Part shown: one piece after another, positions 1 through 15,000 of the stretch | Layout: each line of letters starts with the position of its first letter | Position numbering within the stretch: the stretch's first letter is position 1 | Assembly: GCA_028023455.1 (NCBI GenBank) | Contig: JAQFVV010006294.1 | Span: forward strand, 3,687,001 to 3,751,000 | Length of the DNA: 64,000 bases | DNA from: Epiperipatus broadwayi | Taxonomy: Eukaryota; Onychophora; Udeonychophora; Euonychophora; Peripatidae | Direction of reading: 5' to 3' | The notes under the pieces: generated by a model | What the model was told of the DNA's origin: nothing | Database searches by the model: none | The model's input: only the letters and a program-made list of their open reading frames with translations | Translations under genes and position numbers: made by a program

Positions 1-3000
1 AAATTGAAGAACATATTACGGCAATCATTGTAAAGGATGTGGAAGCAAAAATTGAAGTTACACAGGAAATTACTGAAATTGTTAGTCCACCTTCAGAAAA
101 ACAGCTAACTCTTAAAGAAAAAATTGAGTCAGAGATAGTATCAATCACAAAAATCGAATTTACAGAAATGAAATTAGCAGAAGAAAAGATTGAATTGGAA
201 GGGATGGAGGAAAAGATTGAGCAAACTGCTATAGAAGATGAAATAGTGATTGAACAAAAAATAATTGAAGTAATTGCTTTGCCTGAGGAAGAATTAATAT
301 CCACCAAGTCTGAAGTGATGGAGCTGCTAGAAAAAGCAGAAAAGCTGAAAGACGTAAAAGATGAAATGGAAGAATTAAAAGTTGATTTAGAAATGATTGA
401 AGAAAGAGAAAAACTGCTTTCAGAAATAATCACAGCAGAATGTATTCCAACAAAAGAATTTGAAAAGGCAGAGGCAGAGGTTAATGGAGAAAAAGACGAA
501 GTGGAAATTGGGGAGGAAATTGAGGTTCATGTAGATATAACTGACATTCTAATTTCACCTAAAGTAGCTGCAATTACTGAAGAAATGATTGAACCTGTCA
601 CACAAATGGCAGTAATTGAAGAAATTATTGCAACAGAGCTAGAAAGGAGTTCAACAAAAGTTGAAGTCACGGAGGAAATAGAAGAATTAGAAATTGTAGA
701 AGAAAAGGAAAAACCTCAGCCTGAAATGAGATTAGAAGAAATAACTGGTATTGTAATACTAGAACAGTTTAAACGAGCACCTGCTTCAAAGATGGCAGAA
801 GTTTTAGAAACGGATATTGAAAAAGAAGTATCAAAACCGATTGAAAAAGATATAATTTTAGAAAAATATGTTAAAACAGAAAAGAAACCAGAAGATATTA
901 TTGAATTAGAACAGGTTGAAGCAAGTTTAGAACTTCCAACCAAAGATATTTTAAAGGAAGTAAAAGTTGAATATCCTATAACTGAACAAGCAAAAATTGA
1001 AGAACATATTACAATACCCATTATAAAGGAAGAGGAAGCAGCAATTGAGATTGAGAAAAAGAAAGAAATTGAAGTCACAGAGGTAATTTCTAAAATTGTC
1101 AGTCCACCTTCAGAAAAGGTGGTAACTGTTAAAGAAGAAATTTCTGAAATAACTAAAGGAGAAGCAATACCTGAAGAAAAAATTGTGGCAGAGATAATGT
1201 CAATTACAGAAACAGAATTTATAAAAATAAAAGTACCAGAAGAAAAGATTGAATTAGAAGAGATTGAAGAAAAGGTTGAGCCAAGTACTTTAGAAGGAGT
1301 GGATGCAGAAATTGCTAGTGAGAAAGAGGAAATTGTGATTGAAAAAAAAATTATTGAACTACTTCCATTAACTGAGGAAGAAATAATGCCCGTCATAACT
1401 GAAATCATTGAGCCTTTAAGGAAAGCAGAAAAGCTGGAAGCTGTAAAAGATGAAATAGAAGAATTACAAGTTGATTTAGAAATGATTGAAGAAAAAGAAA
1501 AAATGCTTTCCAAAATAATCACAGAAATAGAATATATTCCAACAAAAGAAATTGAAAAGGCAGAGAGGGAAGTTGATGAAGAAAAAAAAGTGGTAGGTGA
1601 AATTGTAGACCAAATTGAGCTTCACAAAGAGGTTGAGGAAGAAAAAGAATGTGAAGAAATTGTAGAGATAATTGGGATTCATGAAGAAATAATGGAGATT
1701 GTAATTTCCCCTAAAGAAACAGTAATTGCGGAAGAAATTCAACTTATTACACAAGAGGCAATTATTGAAGAACATATTGAACAAGAGCCAGAAATAAGAC
1801 CCACAAAAGATAAAATCACAACAGTAGTACAGCAATTAGAAATAGTAGAAGAAAAGGAGAAACCTCCATCTGAAATAAGATTGGAAGAAATAGGTGGTAT
1901 TGCAATACTGGAACAGTTGAAACAAGCAGATGATTCAAAGCTGGTAGAAGGGTTAGGAGATGTGGATATTGAAAAAGAAGTATCGAAAATGATTGAAAAA
2001 GATATAATTGTAGAAAAATATATTAAAACGGAGGCTGAATTAGAGCAGGTTGAAGAAACTTTAGAACTTCCAACCAAAGATATTTCAAAGGAAGTGGAAG
2101 CAGAAATGGAGACTGAGAAGAAAGAAATTGAAGTTACAAAGGAAGTTACTGAAATTGTGAGTCCGCTTTCAGAAAAACTGCTAAGCGTTGAAGAAGAAAT
2201 TTCTAAAATTACAAAAGGGGTTGCAGTACTCGAAGAACAAATTGAGGCAGAGATAGTTTCAATTACAGAAATAGAATTTACAAAATTGAAAGTACTAGAA
2301 GAAGAGATTGAAGAAAAGATTGAACTAACAGGTATATTAGACATAGAAGCAGAAATTGCTAGTACGGAAGAGGAAATAGTGATTGAAGAAGAAATAATTG
2401 AAGTAATTGCATTGTCTCAGGAAGAATTAATACCCATCAAGGCTGAAAGGATTGAGCCTATAGAAAAAGCACAAAAGGTGGAAGGTGTAAAAGATGAATT
2501 AGAAGAATTAAAAGTTCACATAGAAATTATCGAAGAAAGAGAAAGACTGCTTTCACAAATAATTGCAGAACCATATATTCTGACAAAAGAAATTGAAAAG
2601 GCAGAAGTAGAAGTTGAAGAAGAAAAAAAAGATATAGGTGATATTATAGAGGGAATTGAGCTTCACAAAGAAATTGAGGCAGAAGTAGAACGAGAAGAAT
2701 TTGTAGAAGGAATTAAGGTTCATGAACACATAATGGACACTGTAATTTCTACTAAAGAATCAGTAAGTGCTGAAGAAATAATTCAACCAGAGGCACTAAT
2801 TGAGGAACATATTGAACGAGAGGCAGAAATAAGTTCTGCAAAAGATGAAATGTTAAAGGAACAACAGCAATTAGAAATAGTAGAAGAAAAGGAGAAACTT
2901 CCAACTGAACTAAGATTAGACGAAATTATAGACATTACAATACCGGAACAGTTTAAACAAGCAGATGATTCAAAGATGACAGAAGGCTTAGGGGGAGTTG

Positions 3001-6000
3001 ATATTGAAACAGAGGCTTCGGAAATGATTGAAAAAGGTATAATTGTAGAGAAATATATTAAAACAGAGGAAGAACCACAAAATATTGCTGAATTAGATAT
3101 GGTTGAGGAAACTTTAGAACTTCCAACCAAAGATATTTCAATGAAACTAGAAGTTGAATATCCGATTACTAAAAAAACAGAAATTGATGTTACACAGGAA
3201 ATTACTGAAATTCTTAGTCCACCTTCAGAAAAACAGCTAACTCTTAAAGAAGAAATTGAGGCAGAGATAGTATCAATCACAGAAATAGAATTTACAAAAA
3301 TGAAATTGGCAGAAGAAAAGGCTGAATTAGAAGGGATTGAGGAAAAGATTGAGCAAACTGCTATAGAAGAAATGGAAGCAGAAATTGCCATTGAGGAAGA
3401 GGAAATATTGATTGAAGAAGAAATAATTGAAGTAATTGAATTGCCCCAGGAAGAATTAATACCCACCAAGTCTGAAATGACGGAGCTGTTAGAAAAAGCA
3501 GAAAAGCTGGAACATGTAAAAGGTGAAATAGAAGAATTACAAGTTGATTTAGAAATGATTGAAGAGAGAGAAGCAGTGCTTTCCGAAATAATCACAGAAG
3601 TAGAAAAAATTCCACCAAAAGAAATTGAAAAGGCAGAGATAGAACTTGAGGAAGAAAAAAAAGTGGTAGGTGATATTGTAGACCAAATTGAGCTTCCCAA
3701 AGAAGTTGAGGAAGAAAAAGAATGGGAAAAAATTGTAGAGGTAATTGGGGTTCATAAAGAAATAATGGAGATTGCAATTTCCCCTAAAGAAACAGTAATT
3801 GCGGAAGAAATTCAACCTATTACACAAGAGGCAGTTATTGAGGAACATATTGAACTAGAGCCAGAAATATCATCCACAAAAGATAAAATCACAGAAGTAG
3901 TACAGCAATTAGAAATAGTAGAAGAAAAGGAGAAACCTCCATCTGAAATAAGATGGGAAGAAATAGGTGGTATTGTAATGCTTGAACAATTGAAACAAGG
4001 GGGTGATTCAAAGTTGGTAGAAGGTTTAGGAGAAATTGATATTGAAAAAGATGTATCAAAAATGATTGAAAAAGATGTAATTGTAGAGAAATATATTAAA
4101 ACAGTGCAGGAAGCAGAGGATATTGCTGAATTAGAGGAGGTCGAACAAATTTTAGAACTTCCAACCAAAGATATTTCAAAGGAAGCGGAAGCAGAAATTG
4201 AGTCTGAGAAGAAGAAAGAATCTGAAGTTACAAAGGAAATTATTGAAATTGTTTGGCCACCTTCAAAAAAACTACTAACTGTTGAAGAAGAAATTTCTAT
4301 AATTGCAAAACGAGAAGCAGTACTGGAAGAACAAATTGAGGCAGAAATAGTATCAATTACAGAAATAGAATTTACAAAAATGAAAGTAGCAGAAGAAGAG
4401 AATGAATTAGAAGGGATTGAAGAAAAGATGGAGCCACCTAGTATATTAGAAATAGAAGCAGAAATTGCTAGTACAGAGGAGGAAATAGTGATTGAAGAAG
4501 AAATAACTGAAGTAATTACCTTGCCTCAGGAAGAATTAATATGCAAGGCTGAAATGATTGAACCATTAGAAAAAGCGCAAAAAGTGGGAGATGTAAAAGA
4601 TGAAATAGAAGAATTAAAAGTTGACTTAGAAATGATTGAAGAAAGAGAAATTCTGCTTTCGGAAATAATCGCAGAAGAATATATTCTGACAAAACACGTT
4701 GAAAAAGGAGAAGTAGAAGTTGAGGAAGAAAAGAAAGATATAGGTGACATTATACAGCGAATTGAGCTTCACAAAGAAGTTCAACAAGAAGAAGTTGTAG
4801 AAGGAATTGAGGTTCATGAAGAAATAATGGACATTGTAACTTCTCCTAAAGAAACAGTAAGTGCTGAAGAAATAATTCAACCACATGCACTAATTGAGGA
4901 ACATATTGAACCAGAGGCAGAAATAAGTTCTGCAAAAGATGAAATGTTAAAGGAAGAACAGCAAGTAGACCTATTAGAAGAAAAGGAGAAACTTCCATCT
5001 GAATTAAGATTAGACGAAATAGTAGACATTACAATATTGGAACAGTTTAAACAAGTTGATGATTCAATGGTGATAGAAGGTTTAGGAAGAGTTGATATTG
5101 AAACAGAGGTTTCGGAAATGATTGAAAAATATATAATTGTAGATAAATATATTAAAACAGAGGAAGAACCAAAAAATATTGCTGAATTAGATCTGCTTGA
5201 AAAAACTTTAGAACTTCCAACCAAAGATATTTCAATGGAACTAGAAGTTGAATATCCGATTACTAAAAAAGCAAAAATTGATGTTACACAGGAAATTACT
5301 GAAATTGTTAGTCCACCTTCAGAAAAACAGCTAACTCTTGAAGAAGAAATTGAGGCTGAGATAGTATCAATCACAGAAATAGAATTTACAAAAATGAAAT
5401 TAGCAGAAGAAAACACTGAATTAGAAGGAATTGAGGAAAAGCTTGAGCAAACTGCTATAGAAGAAATGGAAGCAGAAATTGCCATTGAGGAAGAGGAAAT
5501 ATTGATTGAAGAAGAAATAATTGAAGTAATTGTATTGCCCCAGGAAGAACTAATATCCACCAAGTCTGAAATGACGGAACTGTTAGAAAAAGGAGAAAAG
5601 CTGGAATATGTAAAAGATGAAATAGAAGAATTACAAGTTCATTTAGAAATGCTTGAAGAGAGAGAAGCAGTGCTTTCCGAAATAATCACAGAAGTAGAAA
5701 AAATTCCACCAAAAGAAATTGAAATGGCAGCGATAGAACTTGAGGAAGAAAAAAAAGTGGTACGTGATATTGTAGACCAAATTGAGCTTCCCAAAGATGT
5801 TGAGGAAAAAAAAGAATGGGAAAAAATTGTAGAGGTAATTGGGGGTCATGAAGAAATAATGGACATTGCAATTTCCCTTAAAGCAACAGTAATTGCGGGA
5901 GAAATTCAACCTATTACACAAGAGGCGGTTATTGAGGAACATATTGAACAAGAGCCAGAAATAACACCCACAAAAGATAAAATCACAGAAGTAGTACAGC

Positions 6001-9000
6001 AATTAGAAATAGTAGAAGAAAAGGAGAAACCTCCATCTGAAATAAGATGGGAAGAAATAGGTGGTATTGTAATGCTTGCACAATTGAAACAAGCAGATGA
6101 TTCAAAGTTCGTAGAAGGTTTAGGAGAAATTGATATTGAAAAAGATGTATCAAAAATGATTGAGAAAGATATAATTGTAGAGAAATATATTAAAACAGAG
6201 CAGGAACCAGAGGATATTGCTGAATTAGAGGAGGTCGAAGAAATTTTAGAACTTCCAACCAAAGATATTGCAAAGGAACTAGAAGTTGAATATCCGATTA
6301 CTGAAAAATCAAAAATTGAAGTTACACAGGAAATGACTGAAATTGTTAGTCCACCTTCAGAAAAACAGCTAACTCTTGAAGAAGAAATTGAAGCAGATAT
6401 AGTATCAATCACAGAAATGAAATTAGCAGAAGAAAAGGTTGCATTAGAAGGGATTGAGGAAAAGCTTGAGCAAACAGCTATAGAAGAAATAGAAGCAGAA
6501 ATTGCTATTGAGGAAGAGGAAATAGTGATTGAAGAAGAAATAATTGAAGTAATTGCATTCCCTCAGGGAGAATTAATACCCAGCAAGTCTGTAATGATGG
6601 AGCTATTAGAAAAAGCAGAAAAGCCAGAAGATGTAAAAGATGAAATAGAAGAATTAAAAGTTGATTTAGAAATGATTGTAGAAAGACAAAAACTACTTTC
6701 AGAAATAATCACAGAAGAACACATTCCAACAAAAGAATTTGAAGAGGTAGAGGTTGAGGGAGAAAAACAAGATGAAATAGAAATTGTAGAGGAAATCGAG
6801 GTTATTGTAGAAAAAACTGACATTCTACTTTCACCTACAGAAGCTGCAATTGCTGAAGAAATGATTGAACCTGTCACAATAAAGGCAGTAATTGAAGAAG
6901 TTATTACATCAGAGCTAGAAAGGAGTCCAACAAAAGTTGAACTCACAAAGGAAATAGAAGAATTAGAAATTGTAGAAGAAAAGGAAAAACCTCAGCCTGA
7001 AATGAGATTACAAGAAAAAACTGATATTATGATACTAGAACAATTTAAACAAGCACCTGCTTTGAAGATGGTAGAAGTTTTAGAAAGTGATATTGAAAAA
7101 AAAGTATCAGAAAAGATTGAAAAAGATATAATTTTAGAACGATATCTTAAAACAGACAAGGAACCAGAGGATATTATTGAATTAGAACAGGTTGAAGAAA
7201 GTTTAGAACTTCCAAGCAAAGACATTTTAGAGGAAGTAAAACTAGAATATTTTATAACTGAGCAAGAAAAAATTGAAGAATATATTGCAATACCCATTGT
7301 AAAGGAAGAGGAAGCAGAAATTGAGATGGAGAAAAAGAAAGAAATTGAAGTTACAGAGGTAATTTCTAAAATTGTCAGTCCACCTTCAGAAGAAGTGGTC
7401 ACTGTTAAAGAAGAACTTTCTCAAATAACTAAAGGAGAAGCAATATATGAAGAAGAAATTGTGGCCGAGATAATGTTCATTACAGAAAGAGAATTTATAA
7501 AAATAAAAGAGCCAGAAGAAAAGATTGAATTAGAAGGGATTGAAGAAAAGATTGATCCAAGTGTTTTAGAAGGAGTGGAGGCAGAAATTGCTAGTGAGAA
7601 AGAGGAAATTGTGATTGAAAAAAAATTTATTGAACTACTTCCATTAACTGAGGAAGAAATAATGCCCGTCATAACAGAAATCGTTGAGCTTTTAGGGAAA
7701 GCAGAAAAGCCTGAAGGTGTAAAAAGTGAAATAGAAGAATTACAAGTTCATTTAGAAATGCTTGAAGAGAGAGAAGCAGTGCTTTCCGAAATAATCACAG
7801 AAATAGAAAAAATTCCAACAAAAGAAATTGAAATGGCAGAAATAGAAGTTGAGGAAGAAAAAAAAGTGGTAGGTGAAATTGTAGACCAAATTGAGCTTCC
7901 CAAAGAAATTGAGGAAGAAAAAGAATGGGGTGAAATTGTAGAGGTAATTGGGGTTCATGAAGAAATAATGGAGATTGTAATTTCCCCTAAAGAAACAGTA
8001 ATTGCGGGAGAAATTCAACCTATTACACAAGATGTAGTTATTGAAGAACATATGGAACAAGAGCCAGAAATAATACCCACAAAAGATAAAATGACAGAAG
8101 TAATACAGCAATTAGAAATAGTAGACGATAAGGAGAAACCCCCATCTGAAATAACATTGGAAGAAATAGGTGGTATTGCAATTCTGGAACAATTCAAACA
8201 AGCAGATATTTCAAAGCTGGTAGAAGATTTAGGAGAAGTTGATATTGAAAAAGAAGTATTGAAAATGATTGAAAAAGATATAATTGTTGAGAAATATATT
8301 AAAACAGAGGAGGAACCAGAGGATATTGCTGAATTGGAGCATGTTGAAGAAACATTAGAACTTCCAACGAAAGATATTTCAAAGGAAGTGGAAGCAGAAA
8401 TTGAGACTGAGAAAATGAAAGAAATTGAAGTTACAAAGGAAATTATGGAAATTGTCAGTACTCCTTCAGAAAAACCGCTAACTGTTGAAAAAGAAATTTT
8501 TAAAACTGCAAAAAGAGAAGCAGTACTTGAAGAACAAATTGAGGCAGAGATAGTATCAATTACAGAAATAGAATTTACAAAAATGAAAGTACTAGAAGAA
8601 GAGATTGAATTAGAAGGGATTGAAGAAAAGATTGAGTCAACTGGTATATTAGTAATAGAAGCAGAAATTGCTAGTACGGAAGAGGAAATAGTGGTTGGAG
8701 AAGAAATAATTGACGTAATTGCATTGCCTCAGGAAGAATTAATACCCATCCAGGCTGAAAGAATTGAGCCTTTAGAAAAAGCACAAAAGGTGGAAGCTGT
8801 AAAAGATGAAATAGAAGAATTAGAAGTTGTCTTAGAAATGATTGAAGAAAGGCTGCTTTCAGAAATAATCGCAGAAGAATATATTCCAACAAAAGACATT
8901 GATAAGGCAGAAGTAGTATTTGAGGGAGAACAAAAAGATATAGATGAAAGTATAGAGCCAGTTGATCTTCACAAAGACGTTGAGGAAGAACAAGAAGAAG

Positions 9001-12000
9001 TTGCAGAAGGAATTGAGATTCATGAAGAAATAATGGACATTGTAATTTCTACTAAAGAAACAATAAGTGCTGAAGAAATAATTCAACCAGAGGCCTTAAT
9101 TGAGGAACATATTGAACCAGAGCCAGAAATAAGTTCTGCAAAAGAGGAAATATTAGAAGAAGAACAGCAATTAGAAATAGTAAAAGAAATGGAGAAACTT
9201 CCATCTGAACTAAGATTAGACGAAATAGCAGACATTACAATACTGGAACAGTTTAAACAAGCAGATGATTCAAAGATGATAGAAGGCTTAGGAGGAGTTG
9301 ATATTGAAACAGAGGTTTCGGAAATGATTGAAAAAGATATAATTGTAGATAAATATATTAAAACAGAGGAAGAACCAGAACATATTACTGAATTGAAGCT
9401 GGTTGAGGAAACTTTAGAACTTCCAACCAAAGATATTTCAACGGAACTGGAAGTTGAATATCCGATTTCTGAAAAAGCAACAATTGAAGTTACACAGGAA
9501 ATTACTGAAATTGTTAGTCCACCTTCAGAAAAACAGCTACATCTTGAAGAAGAAATTGAGGCAGAGATAGAATTTACAGAAATGAAATTAGCAGAAGAAA
9601 AGATTGAATTAGAAGGGATTGAGGAAAAGATTGAGCAAACTGCTATAGAAGAAACAGAAGCAGAAATTGCTATTGAGGAAGAGGAAATAGTGATTGAAGA
9701 AGAAATAATTGCAGTCATTGCATTCCCTCAGGAAAAATTAATACCCACCAAGTCTGAAATGATGGAGCTATTAGAAAAAGCAGAAAAGCCAAAAGATGTA
9801 AAAGATGAAATAGAAGAATTAAATGTTGATTTAGAAATGATTGAAGAAAGAGAAAAACTACTTTCAGAAATAACCACAGAAGAATATATTCCAACAAAAG
9901 AATTTGAAGCGGTAGAAGTTGAGGGAGAAAAAGATGAAGTAGAAATTGTAGAGGAAATTGAGGTTCTTCTAGGAAAAACTGACATTGTAATTTCACCTAA
10001 AGAAGCTGCAATTGCTGAAGAAATAACTGAACCTGTGACAGAAACAGCAGTAATTGAAGAACTCATTGCATCAGAGCTAGAAAGGAGTCCAACAAAAGTT
10101 GTCACAAAGGAAATAGAAGAATCAGAAATTGTAAAAGAAAAGGAAAAAACTCAGCCTGAAATGAGATTAGAAGAAATAACTGATATTATGATACGAGAAC
10201 AGTTTAAACAAGCACCTGCTTTGAAGACGGTAGGAGTTTTAGAAAGTGACATTGAAAAAGAAGTATCAGAAATGATTGAAAAAGATATAATTTTTGAAAA
10301 ATATGTTAAAACAGACAAGGAGCCAGAGGATATTATTGAATTAGAACAGGTTGAAGAAAGTTTAGAACTTCCAAGCAAAGACATTTTAAAGAAAGTAAAA
10401 CTAGAATATTTTATAACTGAGCAAGCAAAAATTGAAGAACATATTGCAATACCCATTGGAAAGGAAGAGGAAGCAGAAATTGAGATGGCGAAAAAGAAAG
10501 AAATTGAAGTTACAGAGGTAATTTCTAAAATTGTCAGTCCACCTTCAGAAGAAGTGGTCACTGTTAAAGAAGAAATTTTTCAAATAACTAAAGAAGAAGC
10601 AATATATGAAGAAGAAATTGTGGCTGAGATAATGTTCATTACAGAAACAGAATTTATAAAAATAAAAGAGCCAGAAGCAAAGATTGAATTAGAAGGGATT
10701 GAAGAAAAGATTGAGCCAAGTATTTTAGAAGGAGTGGAGGCAGAAATTGCTAGTGAGAAAGAGGAAATTGTGATTGAAAAAAAAATTATTGAACTACTTC
10801 CATTAACTGAGGAAGAAATAATGCCCATCATAGCGGAAATCATTGAGCCTTTAGGGAAAGCAGAAAAGCTTGAAGGTGTAAAAAATGAAATAGAAGAATT
10901 ACAAGTTGATTTAGAAATGATTGAAGAAAGAGAAACACTGCTTACCGAAATAATCACAGAAATAGAAAAAATTCCAACAAAAGAAATTGAAATGGCAGAG
11001 ATAGAAGTTGAGGAAGGAAAAAAAGTGGTTGATGAAATTGTAGACCAAATTGAGCTTCCCAAAGCAGTTGAGGAAGAAAAAGAATGGGATGAAATTGTAG
11101 AGGTAATTGGGCTTCATGAAGAAATAATGGGTATTGTAATTTCCCCTAAAGAAACAGTAATTGTGGGAGAAATTCAACCTATTACACAAGAGGCGGTTAT
11201 TGAGGAACATATGGAACAAGAGCCAGAAATAACACCGACAAAACATAAAATGACAGAAGTAATACAGCAATTAGAAATAGTAGAGGAAAAAGAGAAACCT
11301 CCTTTTGAAATAACATTGGAAGAAATAGGTGGTATTGCAATTTTGGAACTATTTAAACAAGCAGATGTTTCAAAGCTGGTAGAAGATTTAGGAGGAGGAG
11401 TTATTGAAAAAGAAGTATCGAAAATGATTGAAAAAGATATAATTGTTGAGAAATATATTAAAACAGAGGAGGAACCAGAGGATATTACTGAATTGGAGCA
11501 TGTTGAAGAAACGTTAGAACTTTCAACCAAAGATATTTCAAAGGAAGTGGAAGCAGAAATTGAGACTGAGAAAAAGAAAGAAATTGAAGTTACACAGGAA
11601 ATTATGGAAATTGTGAGTACACCTTCAGAAAAACCTCTAACTGTTGTAGAAGAAATTTTTAAAATTGCAAAAAGAGAAGCAGTACTTGAAGAACAAATTG
11701 AGGCAGACATAGTATCAATTACAGAAATAGAATTTACAAAAATTAAAGTACCAGAAGAAGAGATTGAATTAGAAGGGATTGAAGAAAAGATTGAGTCAAC
11801 TGGTATATTAGAAATAGAAGCAGAAATTGCTAGTACGGAAGAGGAAATAGTGGTTGGAGAAGAAATAATTGAAGTAATTGCATTGCCTCAGGAAGAATTA
11901 ATACCCATCCAGGCTGAAAGAATTGAGCCTTTAGAAAAAGTACAAAAGGTGGAAGCTGTAAAAGATGAAATAGAAGAATTGGCAGTTGACTTAGAAATGA

Positions 12001-15000
12001 TTGAAGAAAGTCTGCTTTCAGAAATAATCGCAGAAGAATATATTCCGACAAAAGACATTGATAAGGCAGAAGTAGAAATTGAGGGAGAACAAAAAGATAT
12101 AGATGAAATTATAGAGCGAATTGATCTTCACAAAGAAATTGGGGAAGAACAAGAGCGAGAAGAACTTGTAGAAGGAATTGAGGTTCATGAAGAAATAATA
12201 GACATTGTAATTTCTACTAAAGAAACAGTAAGTGCTGAAGAAATAATTCAACCAGAGGCCTTAATTGAGGAACATATTGAACCAGAACCAGAAATAAGTT
12301 CTGCAAAAGAGGAAATGTTAGAGGAAGTACAGCAATTAGAAATAGTAAAAGAAATGGAGAAACTTCCATCTCAACTAAGATTAGACAAAATAGCAGACAT
12401 TACAATACCGGAACAGTTTAAACAAGCAGATGATTCAAAGATAATAGAAGGCTTAGGAGGAGTTGATATTGAAACAGAGGTTTCAGAAATGATTGAAAAA
12501 GATATAATTGTAGATAAATATATTAAAACAGAGGAAGAACCAGAACATATTACTGAATTGGAGCTGGTTGAGGAAACTTTAGAACTTCCAACGAAAGATA
12601 TTTCAAAGGAACTAGAAGTTGAATATCTGATTACTGAAAAAGCAAAAATTGAAGTTACACAGGAAATTACTGAAATTGTTAGTCCACCTTCAGAAAAACA
12701 GCCACCTCTTGAAGAAGAAATTGAGGCAGAGATAGTGTCAATCACAGAAATAGAATTTACAGAAATGAAATTAGCAGAAGAAAAGATTGAATTAGAAGGA
12801 ATTGAGGAAAAGATTGAGCAAACTGCTATAGAAGAAACAGAAGCAGAAATTGCTATTGAGGAAGACGAAATAGTGATTGAAGAAGAAATAATTGAAGTCA
12901 TTGCATTCCCTCAGGAAGAATTAATACCCACCAAGTCTGAAATGATGGAGCTATTAGAAAAAGCAGAAAGGCTGGAAGATGAAATAGAAGAATTAAATGT
13001 TGATTTAGAAATGATTGAAGAAAGAGAAAAACTACTTTCAGAAATAATCACAGAAGAATATATTCCAACAAAAGAATTTGAACTGGTAGAAGTTGAGGGA
13101 GAAAAAGATGAAGTAGAAATTGTAGACGAAATTGAGATTCTCGTAGAAAAAACTGACATTGTAATTTCACCTAAAAAAGCTGCAATTGCTGAAGAAATGA
13201 CTGAACCTGTCACAGAAATGGTAGTAATTGAAGAACTCATTGCATCAGAGCTAGAAAGGAGTCCAACAAAAGTTGACATCACAGAGGAAATAGAAGACTT
13301 AGAAATTGTAGAAGAAAAGGAAAAACCTCAGCGTGAAATGAGATTAGAAGAAATAACTGGTATAATGATACTAGAACAGTTTAAACAAGCACCTGCTCTG
13401 AAGAAGGTAGGAGTTTTAGAAAGTGATATTGAAAAAGAAGTATCAGAAATGATTGAAAAAGATATAATTTTAGAAAAATATGTTAAAACAGACAAGGAGC
13501 CAGAGGATATTATTGAATTAGAACAGGTTGAAGAAAGTTTAGAACTTCCAAGCAAAGACATTTTAAAGAAAGTAAAACTAGAATATTTTATAACTAAGCA
13601 AGCAAAAATTGAAGAACATATTGCAATACCCATTGTAAAGGAAGAGGAAGCAGAAATTGAGATGGAGAAAAAGAAAGAACTTGAAGTTACAGAGGTAATT
13701 TCTAAAATTGTCAGTGCACCTTCAGAAGAAGTAGTCACTGTTAAAGATGAAATTTCTCAAATAACTAAAGGAGAAGCAATATATGAAGAAGAAATTGTGG
13801 CCGAGATAATGTTCATTACAGAAACAGAATTTATAAAAATAAACGAGCCAGAAGAAAAGATTGAATTAGAAGGGATTGAAGAAAAGATTAAGCCACGTGC
13901 TTTAGAAGGAGTGGATGGAGAAATTGCTAGTGAGAAAGAGGAAATTGTGATTGAAAAAAAAATTATTGAACTACTTCCATTAACTGAGGAAGAAATAATG
14001 CCCCTCGTAGCGGAAATCATTGAGCCTTTAGGGAAAGCAGAAAAGCTTGAAGGTGTAAAAAATGAAATAGAAGAATTACAAGTTGATTTAGAAATGATTG
14101 AAGAAAGAGAAACACTGCTTTCCGAAATAATCACAGAAATAGAAAAAATTCCAACAAAAGAAATTGAAATGGCAGAAGTAGAAGTTGAGGAAGAAAAAAA
14201 AGTGTTTGGTGAAACTGTAGACCAAATTGAGCTTCCCAAAGGAGTTGAGGAAGAAAAAGAATGGGATGAAATTGTAGAGGTAATTGGGGTTCATGAAGAA
14301 ATAATGGAGATTGTAATTTCCCCTAAAGAAACAGTAATTGTGGTAGAAATTCAACCTATTGCACAAGAGGCGGTTATTGAGGAACATATGGAACAAGAGC
14401 CAGAAATAACACCCACAAAAGATAAAATGACAGAAGTAATACAGCAATTAGAAACAGTAGACGAAAAAGAGAAACCTCCTTCTGAAATAACATTGGAAGA
14501 AATAGGTGGTATTGCAATTCTGGAACAATTGAAACAAGCAGATGTTTCAAAGCTGGTAGAAGATTTAGGAGAAGATGATATTGAAAAAGAAGTATCGAAA
14601 ATGATTGTAAAAGATATAATTGTTGAGAAATATATTAAAACAGAGGAGGAACCAGAGGATATTGCTGAATTGGAACATGTTGAAGAAACGTTAGAACTTT
14701 CAACCAAAGATATTTCAAAGGAAGTGGAAGCAGAAATTGAGACTGAGAAAAAGAAAGAAATTGAAGTTACAAAGGAAATTATGGAAATTGTAAGTACACC
14801 TTCAGAAAAACCGCCAACTATTGAAGAAGAAACTTTTAAAATTGCAAAAAGAGAAGCAGTACTTGAAGAACAAATTGAGGCAGAAATAGTATCAATTACA
14901 GAAATAGAATTTACAAAAATGAAAGTACCAGAAGAAAAGATTGAATTAGAAGAGATTGAAGAAAAGATTGAGTCCACTGGTATATTAGAAATAGAAGCAG

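Noticed and set aside
39-41. GTG at 39 as the start of the giant frame
   Set aside because: The same frame is open to base 3 and reads normal repeat sequence (IEEHITAIIVKD), so the exon simply runs off the left edge.
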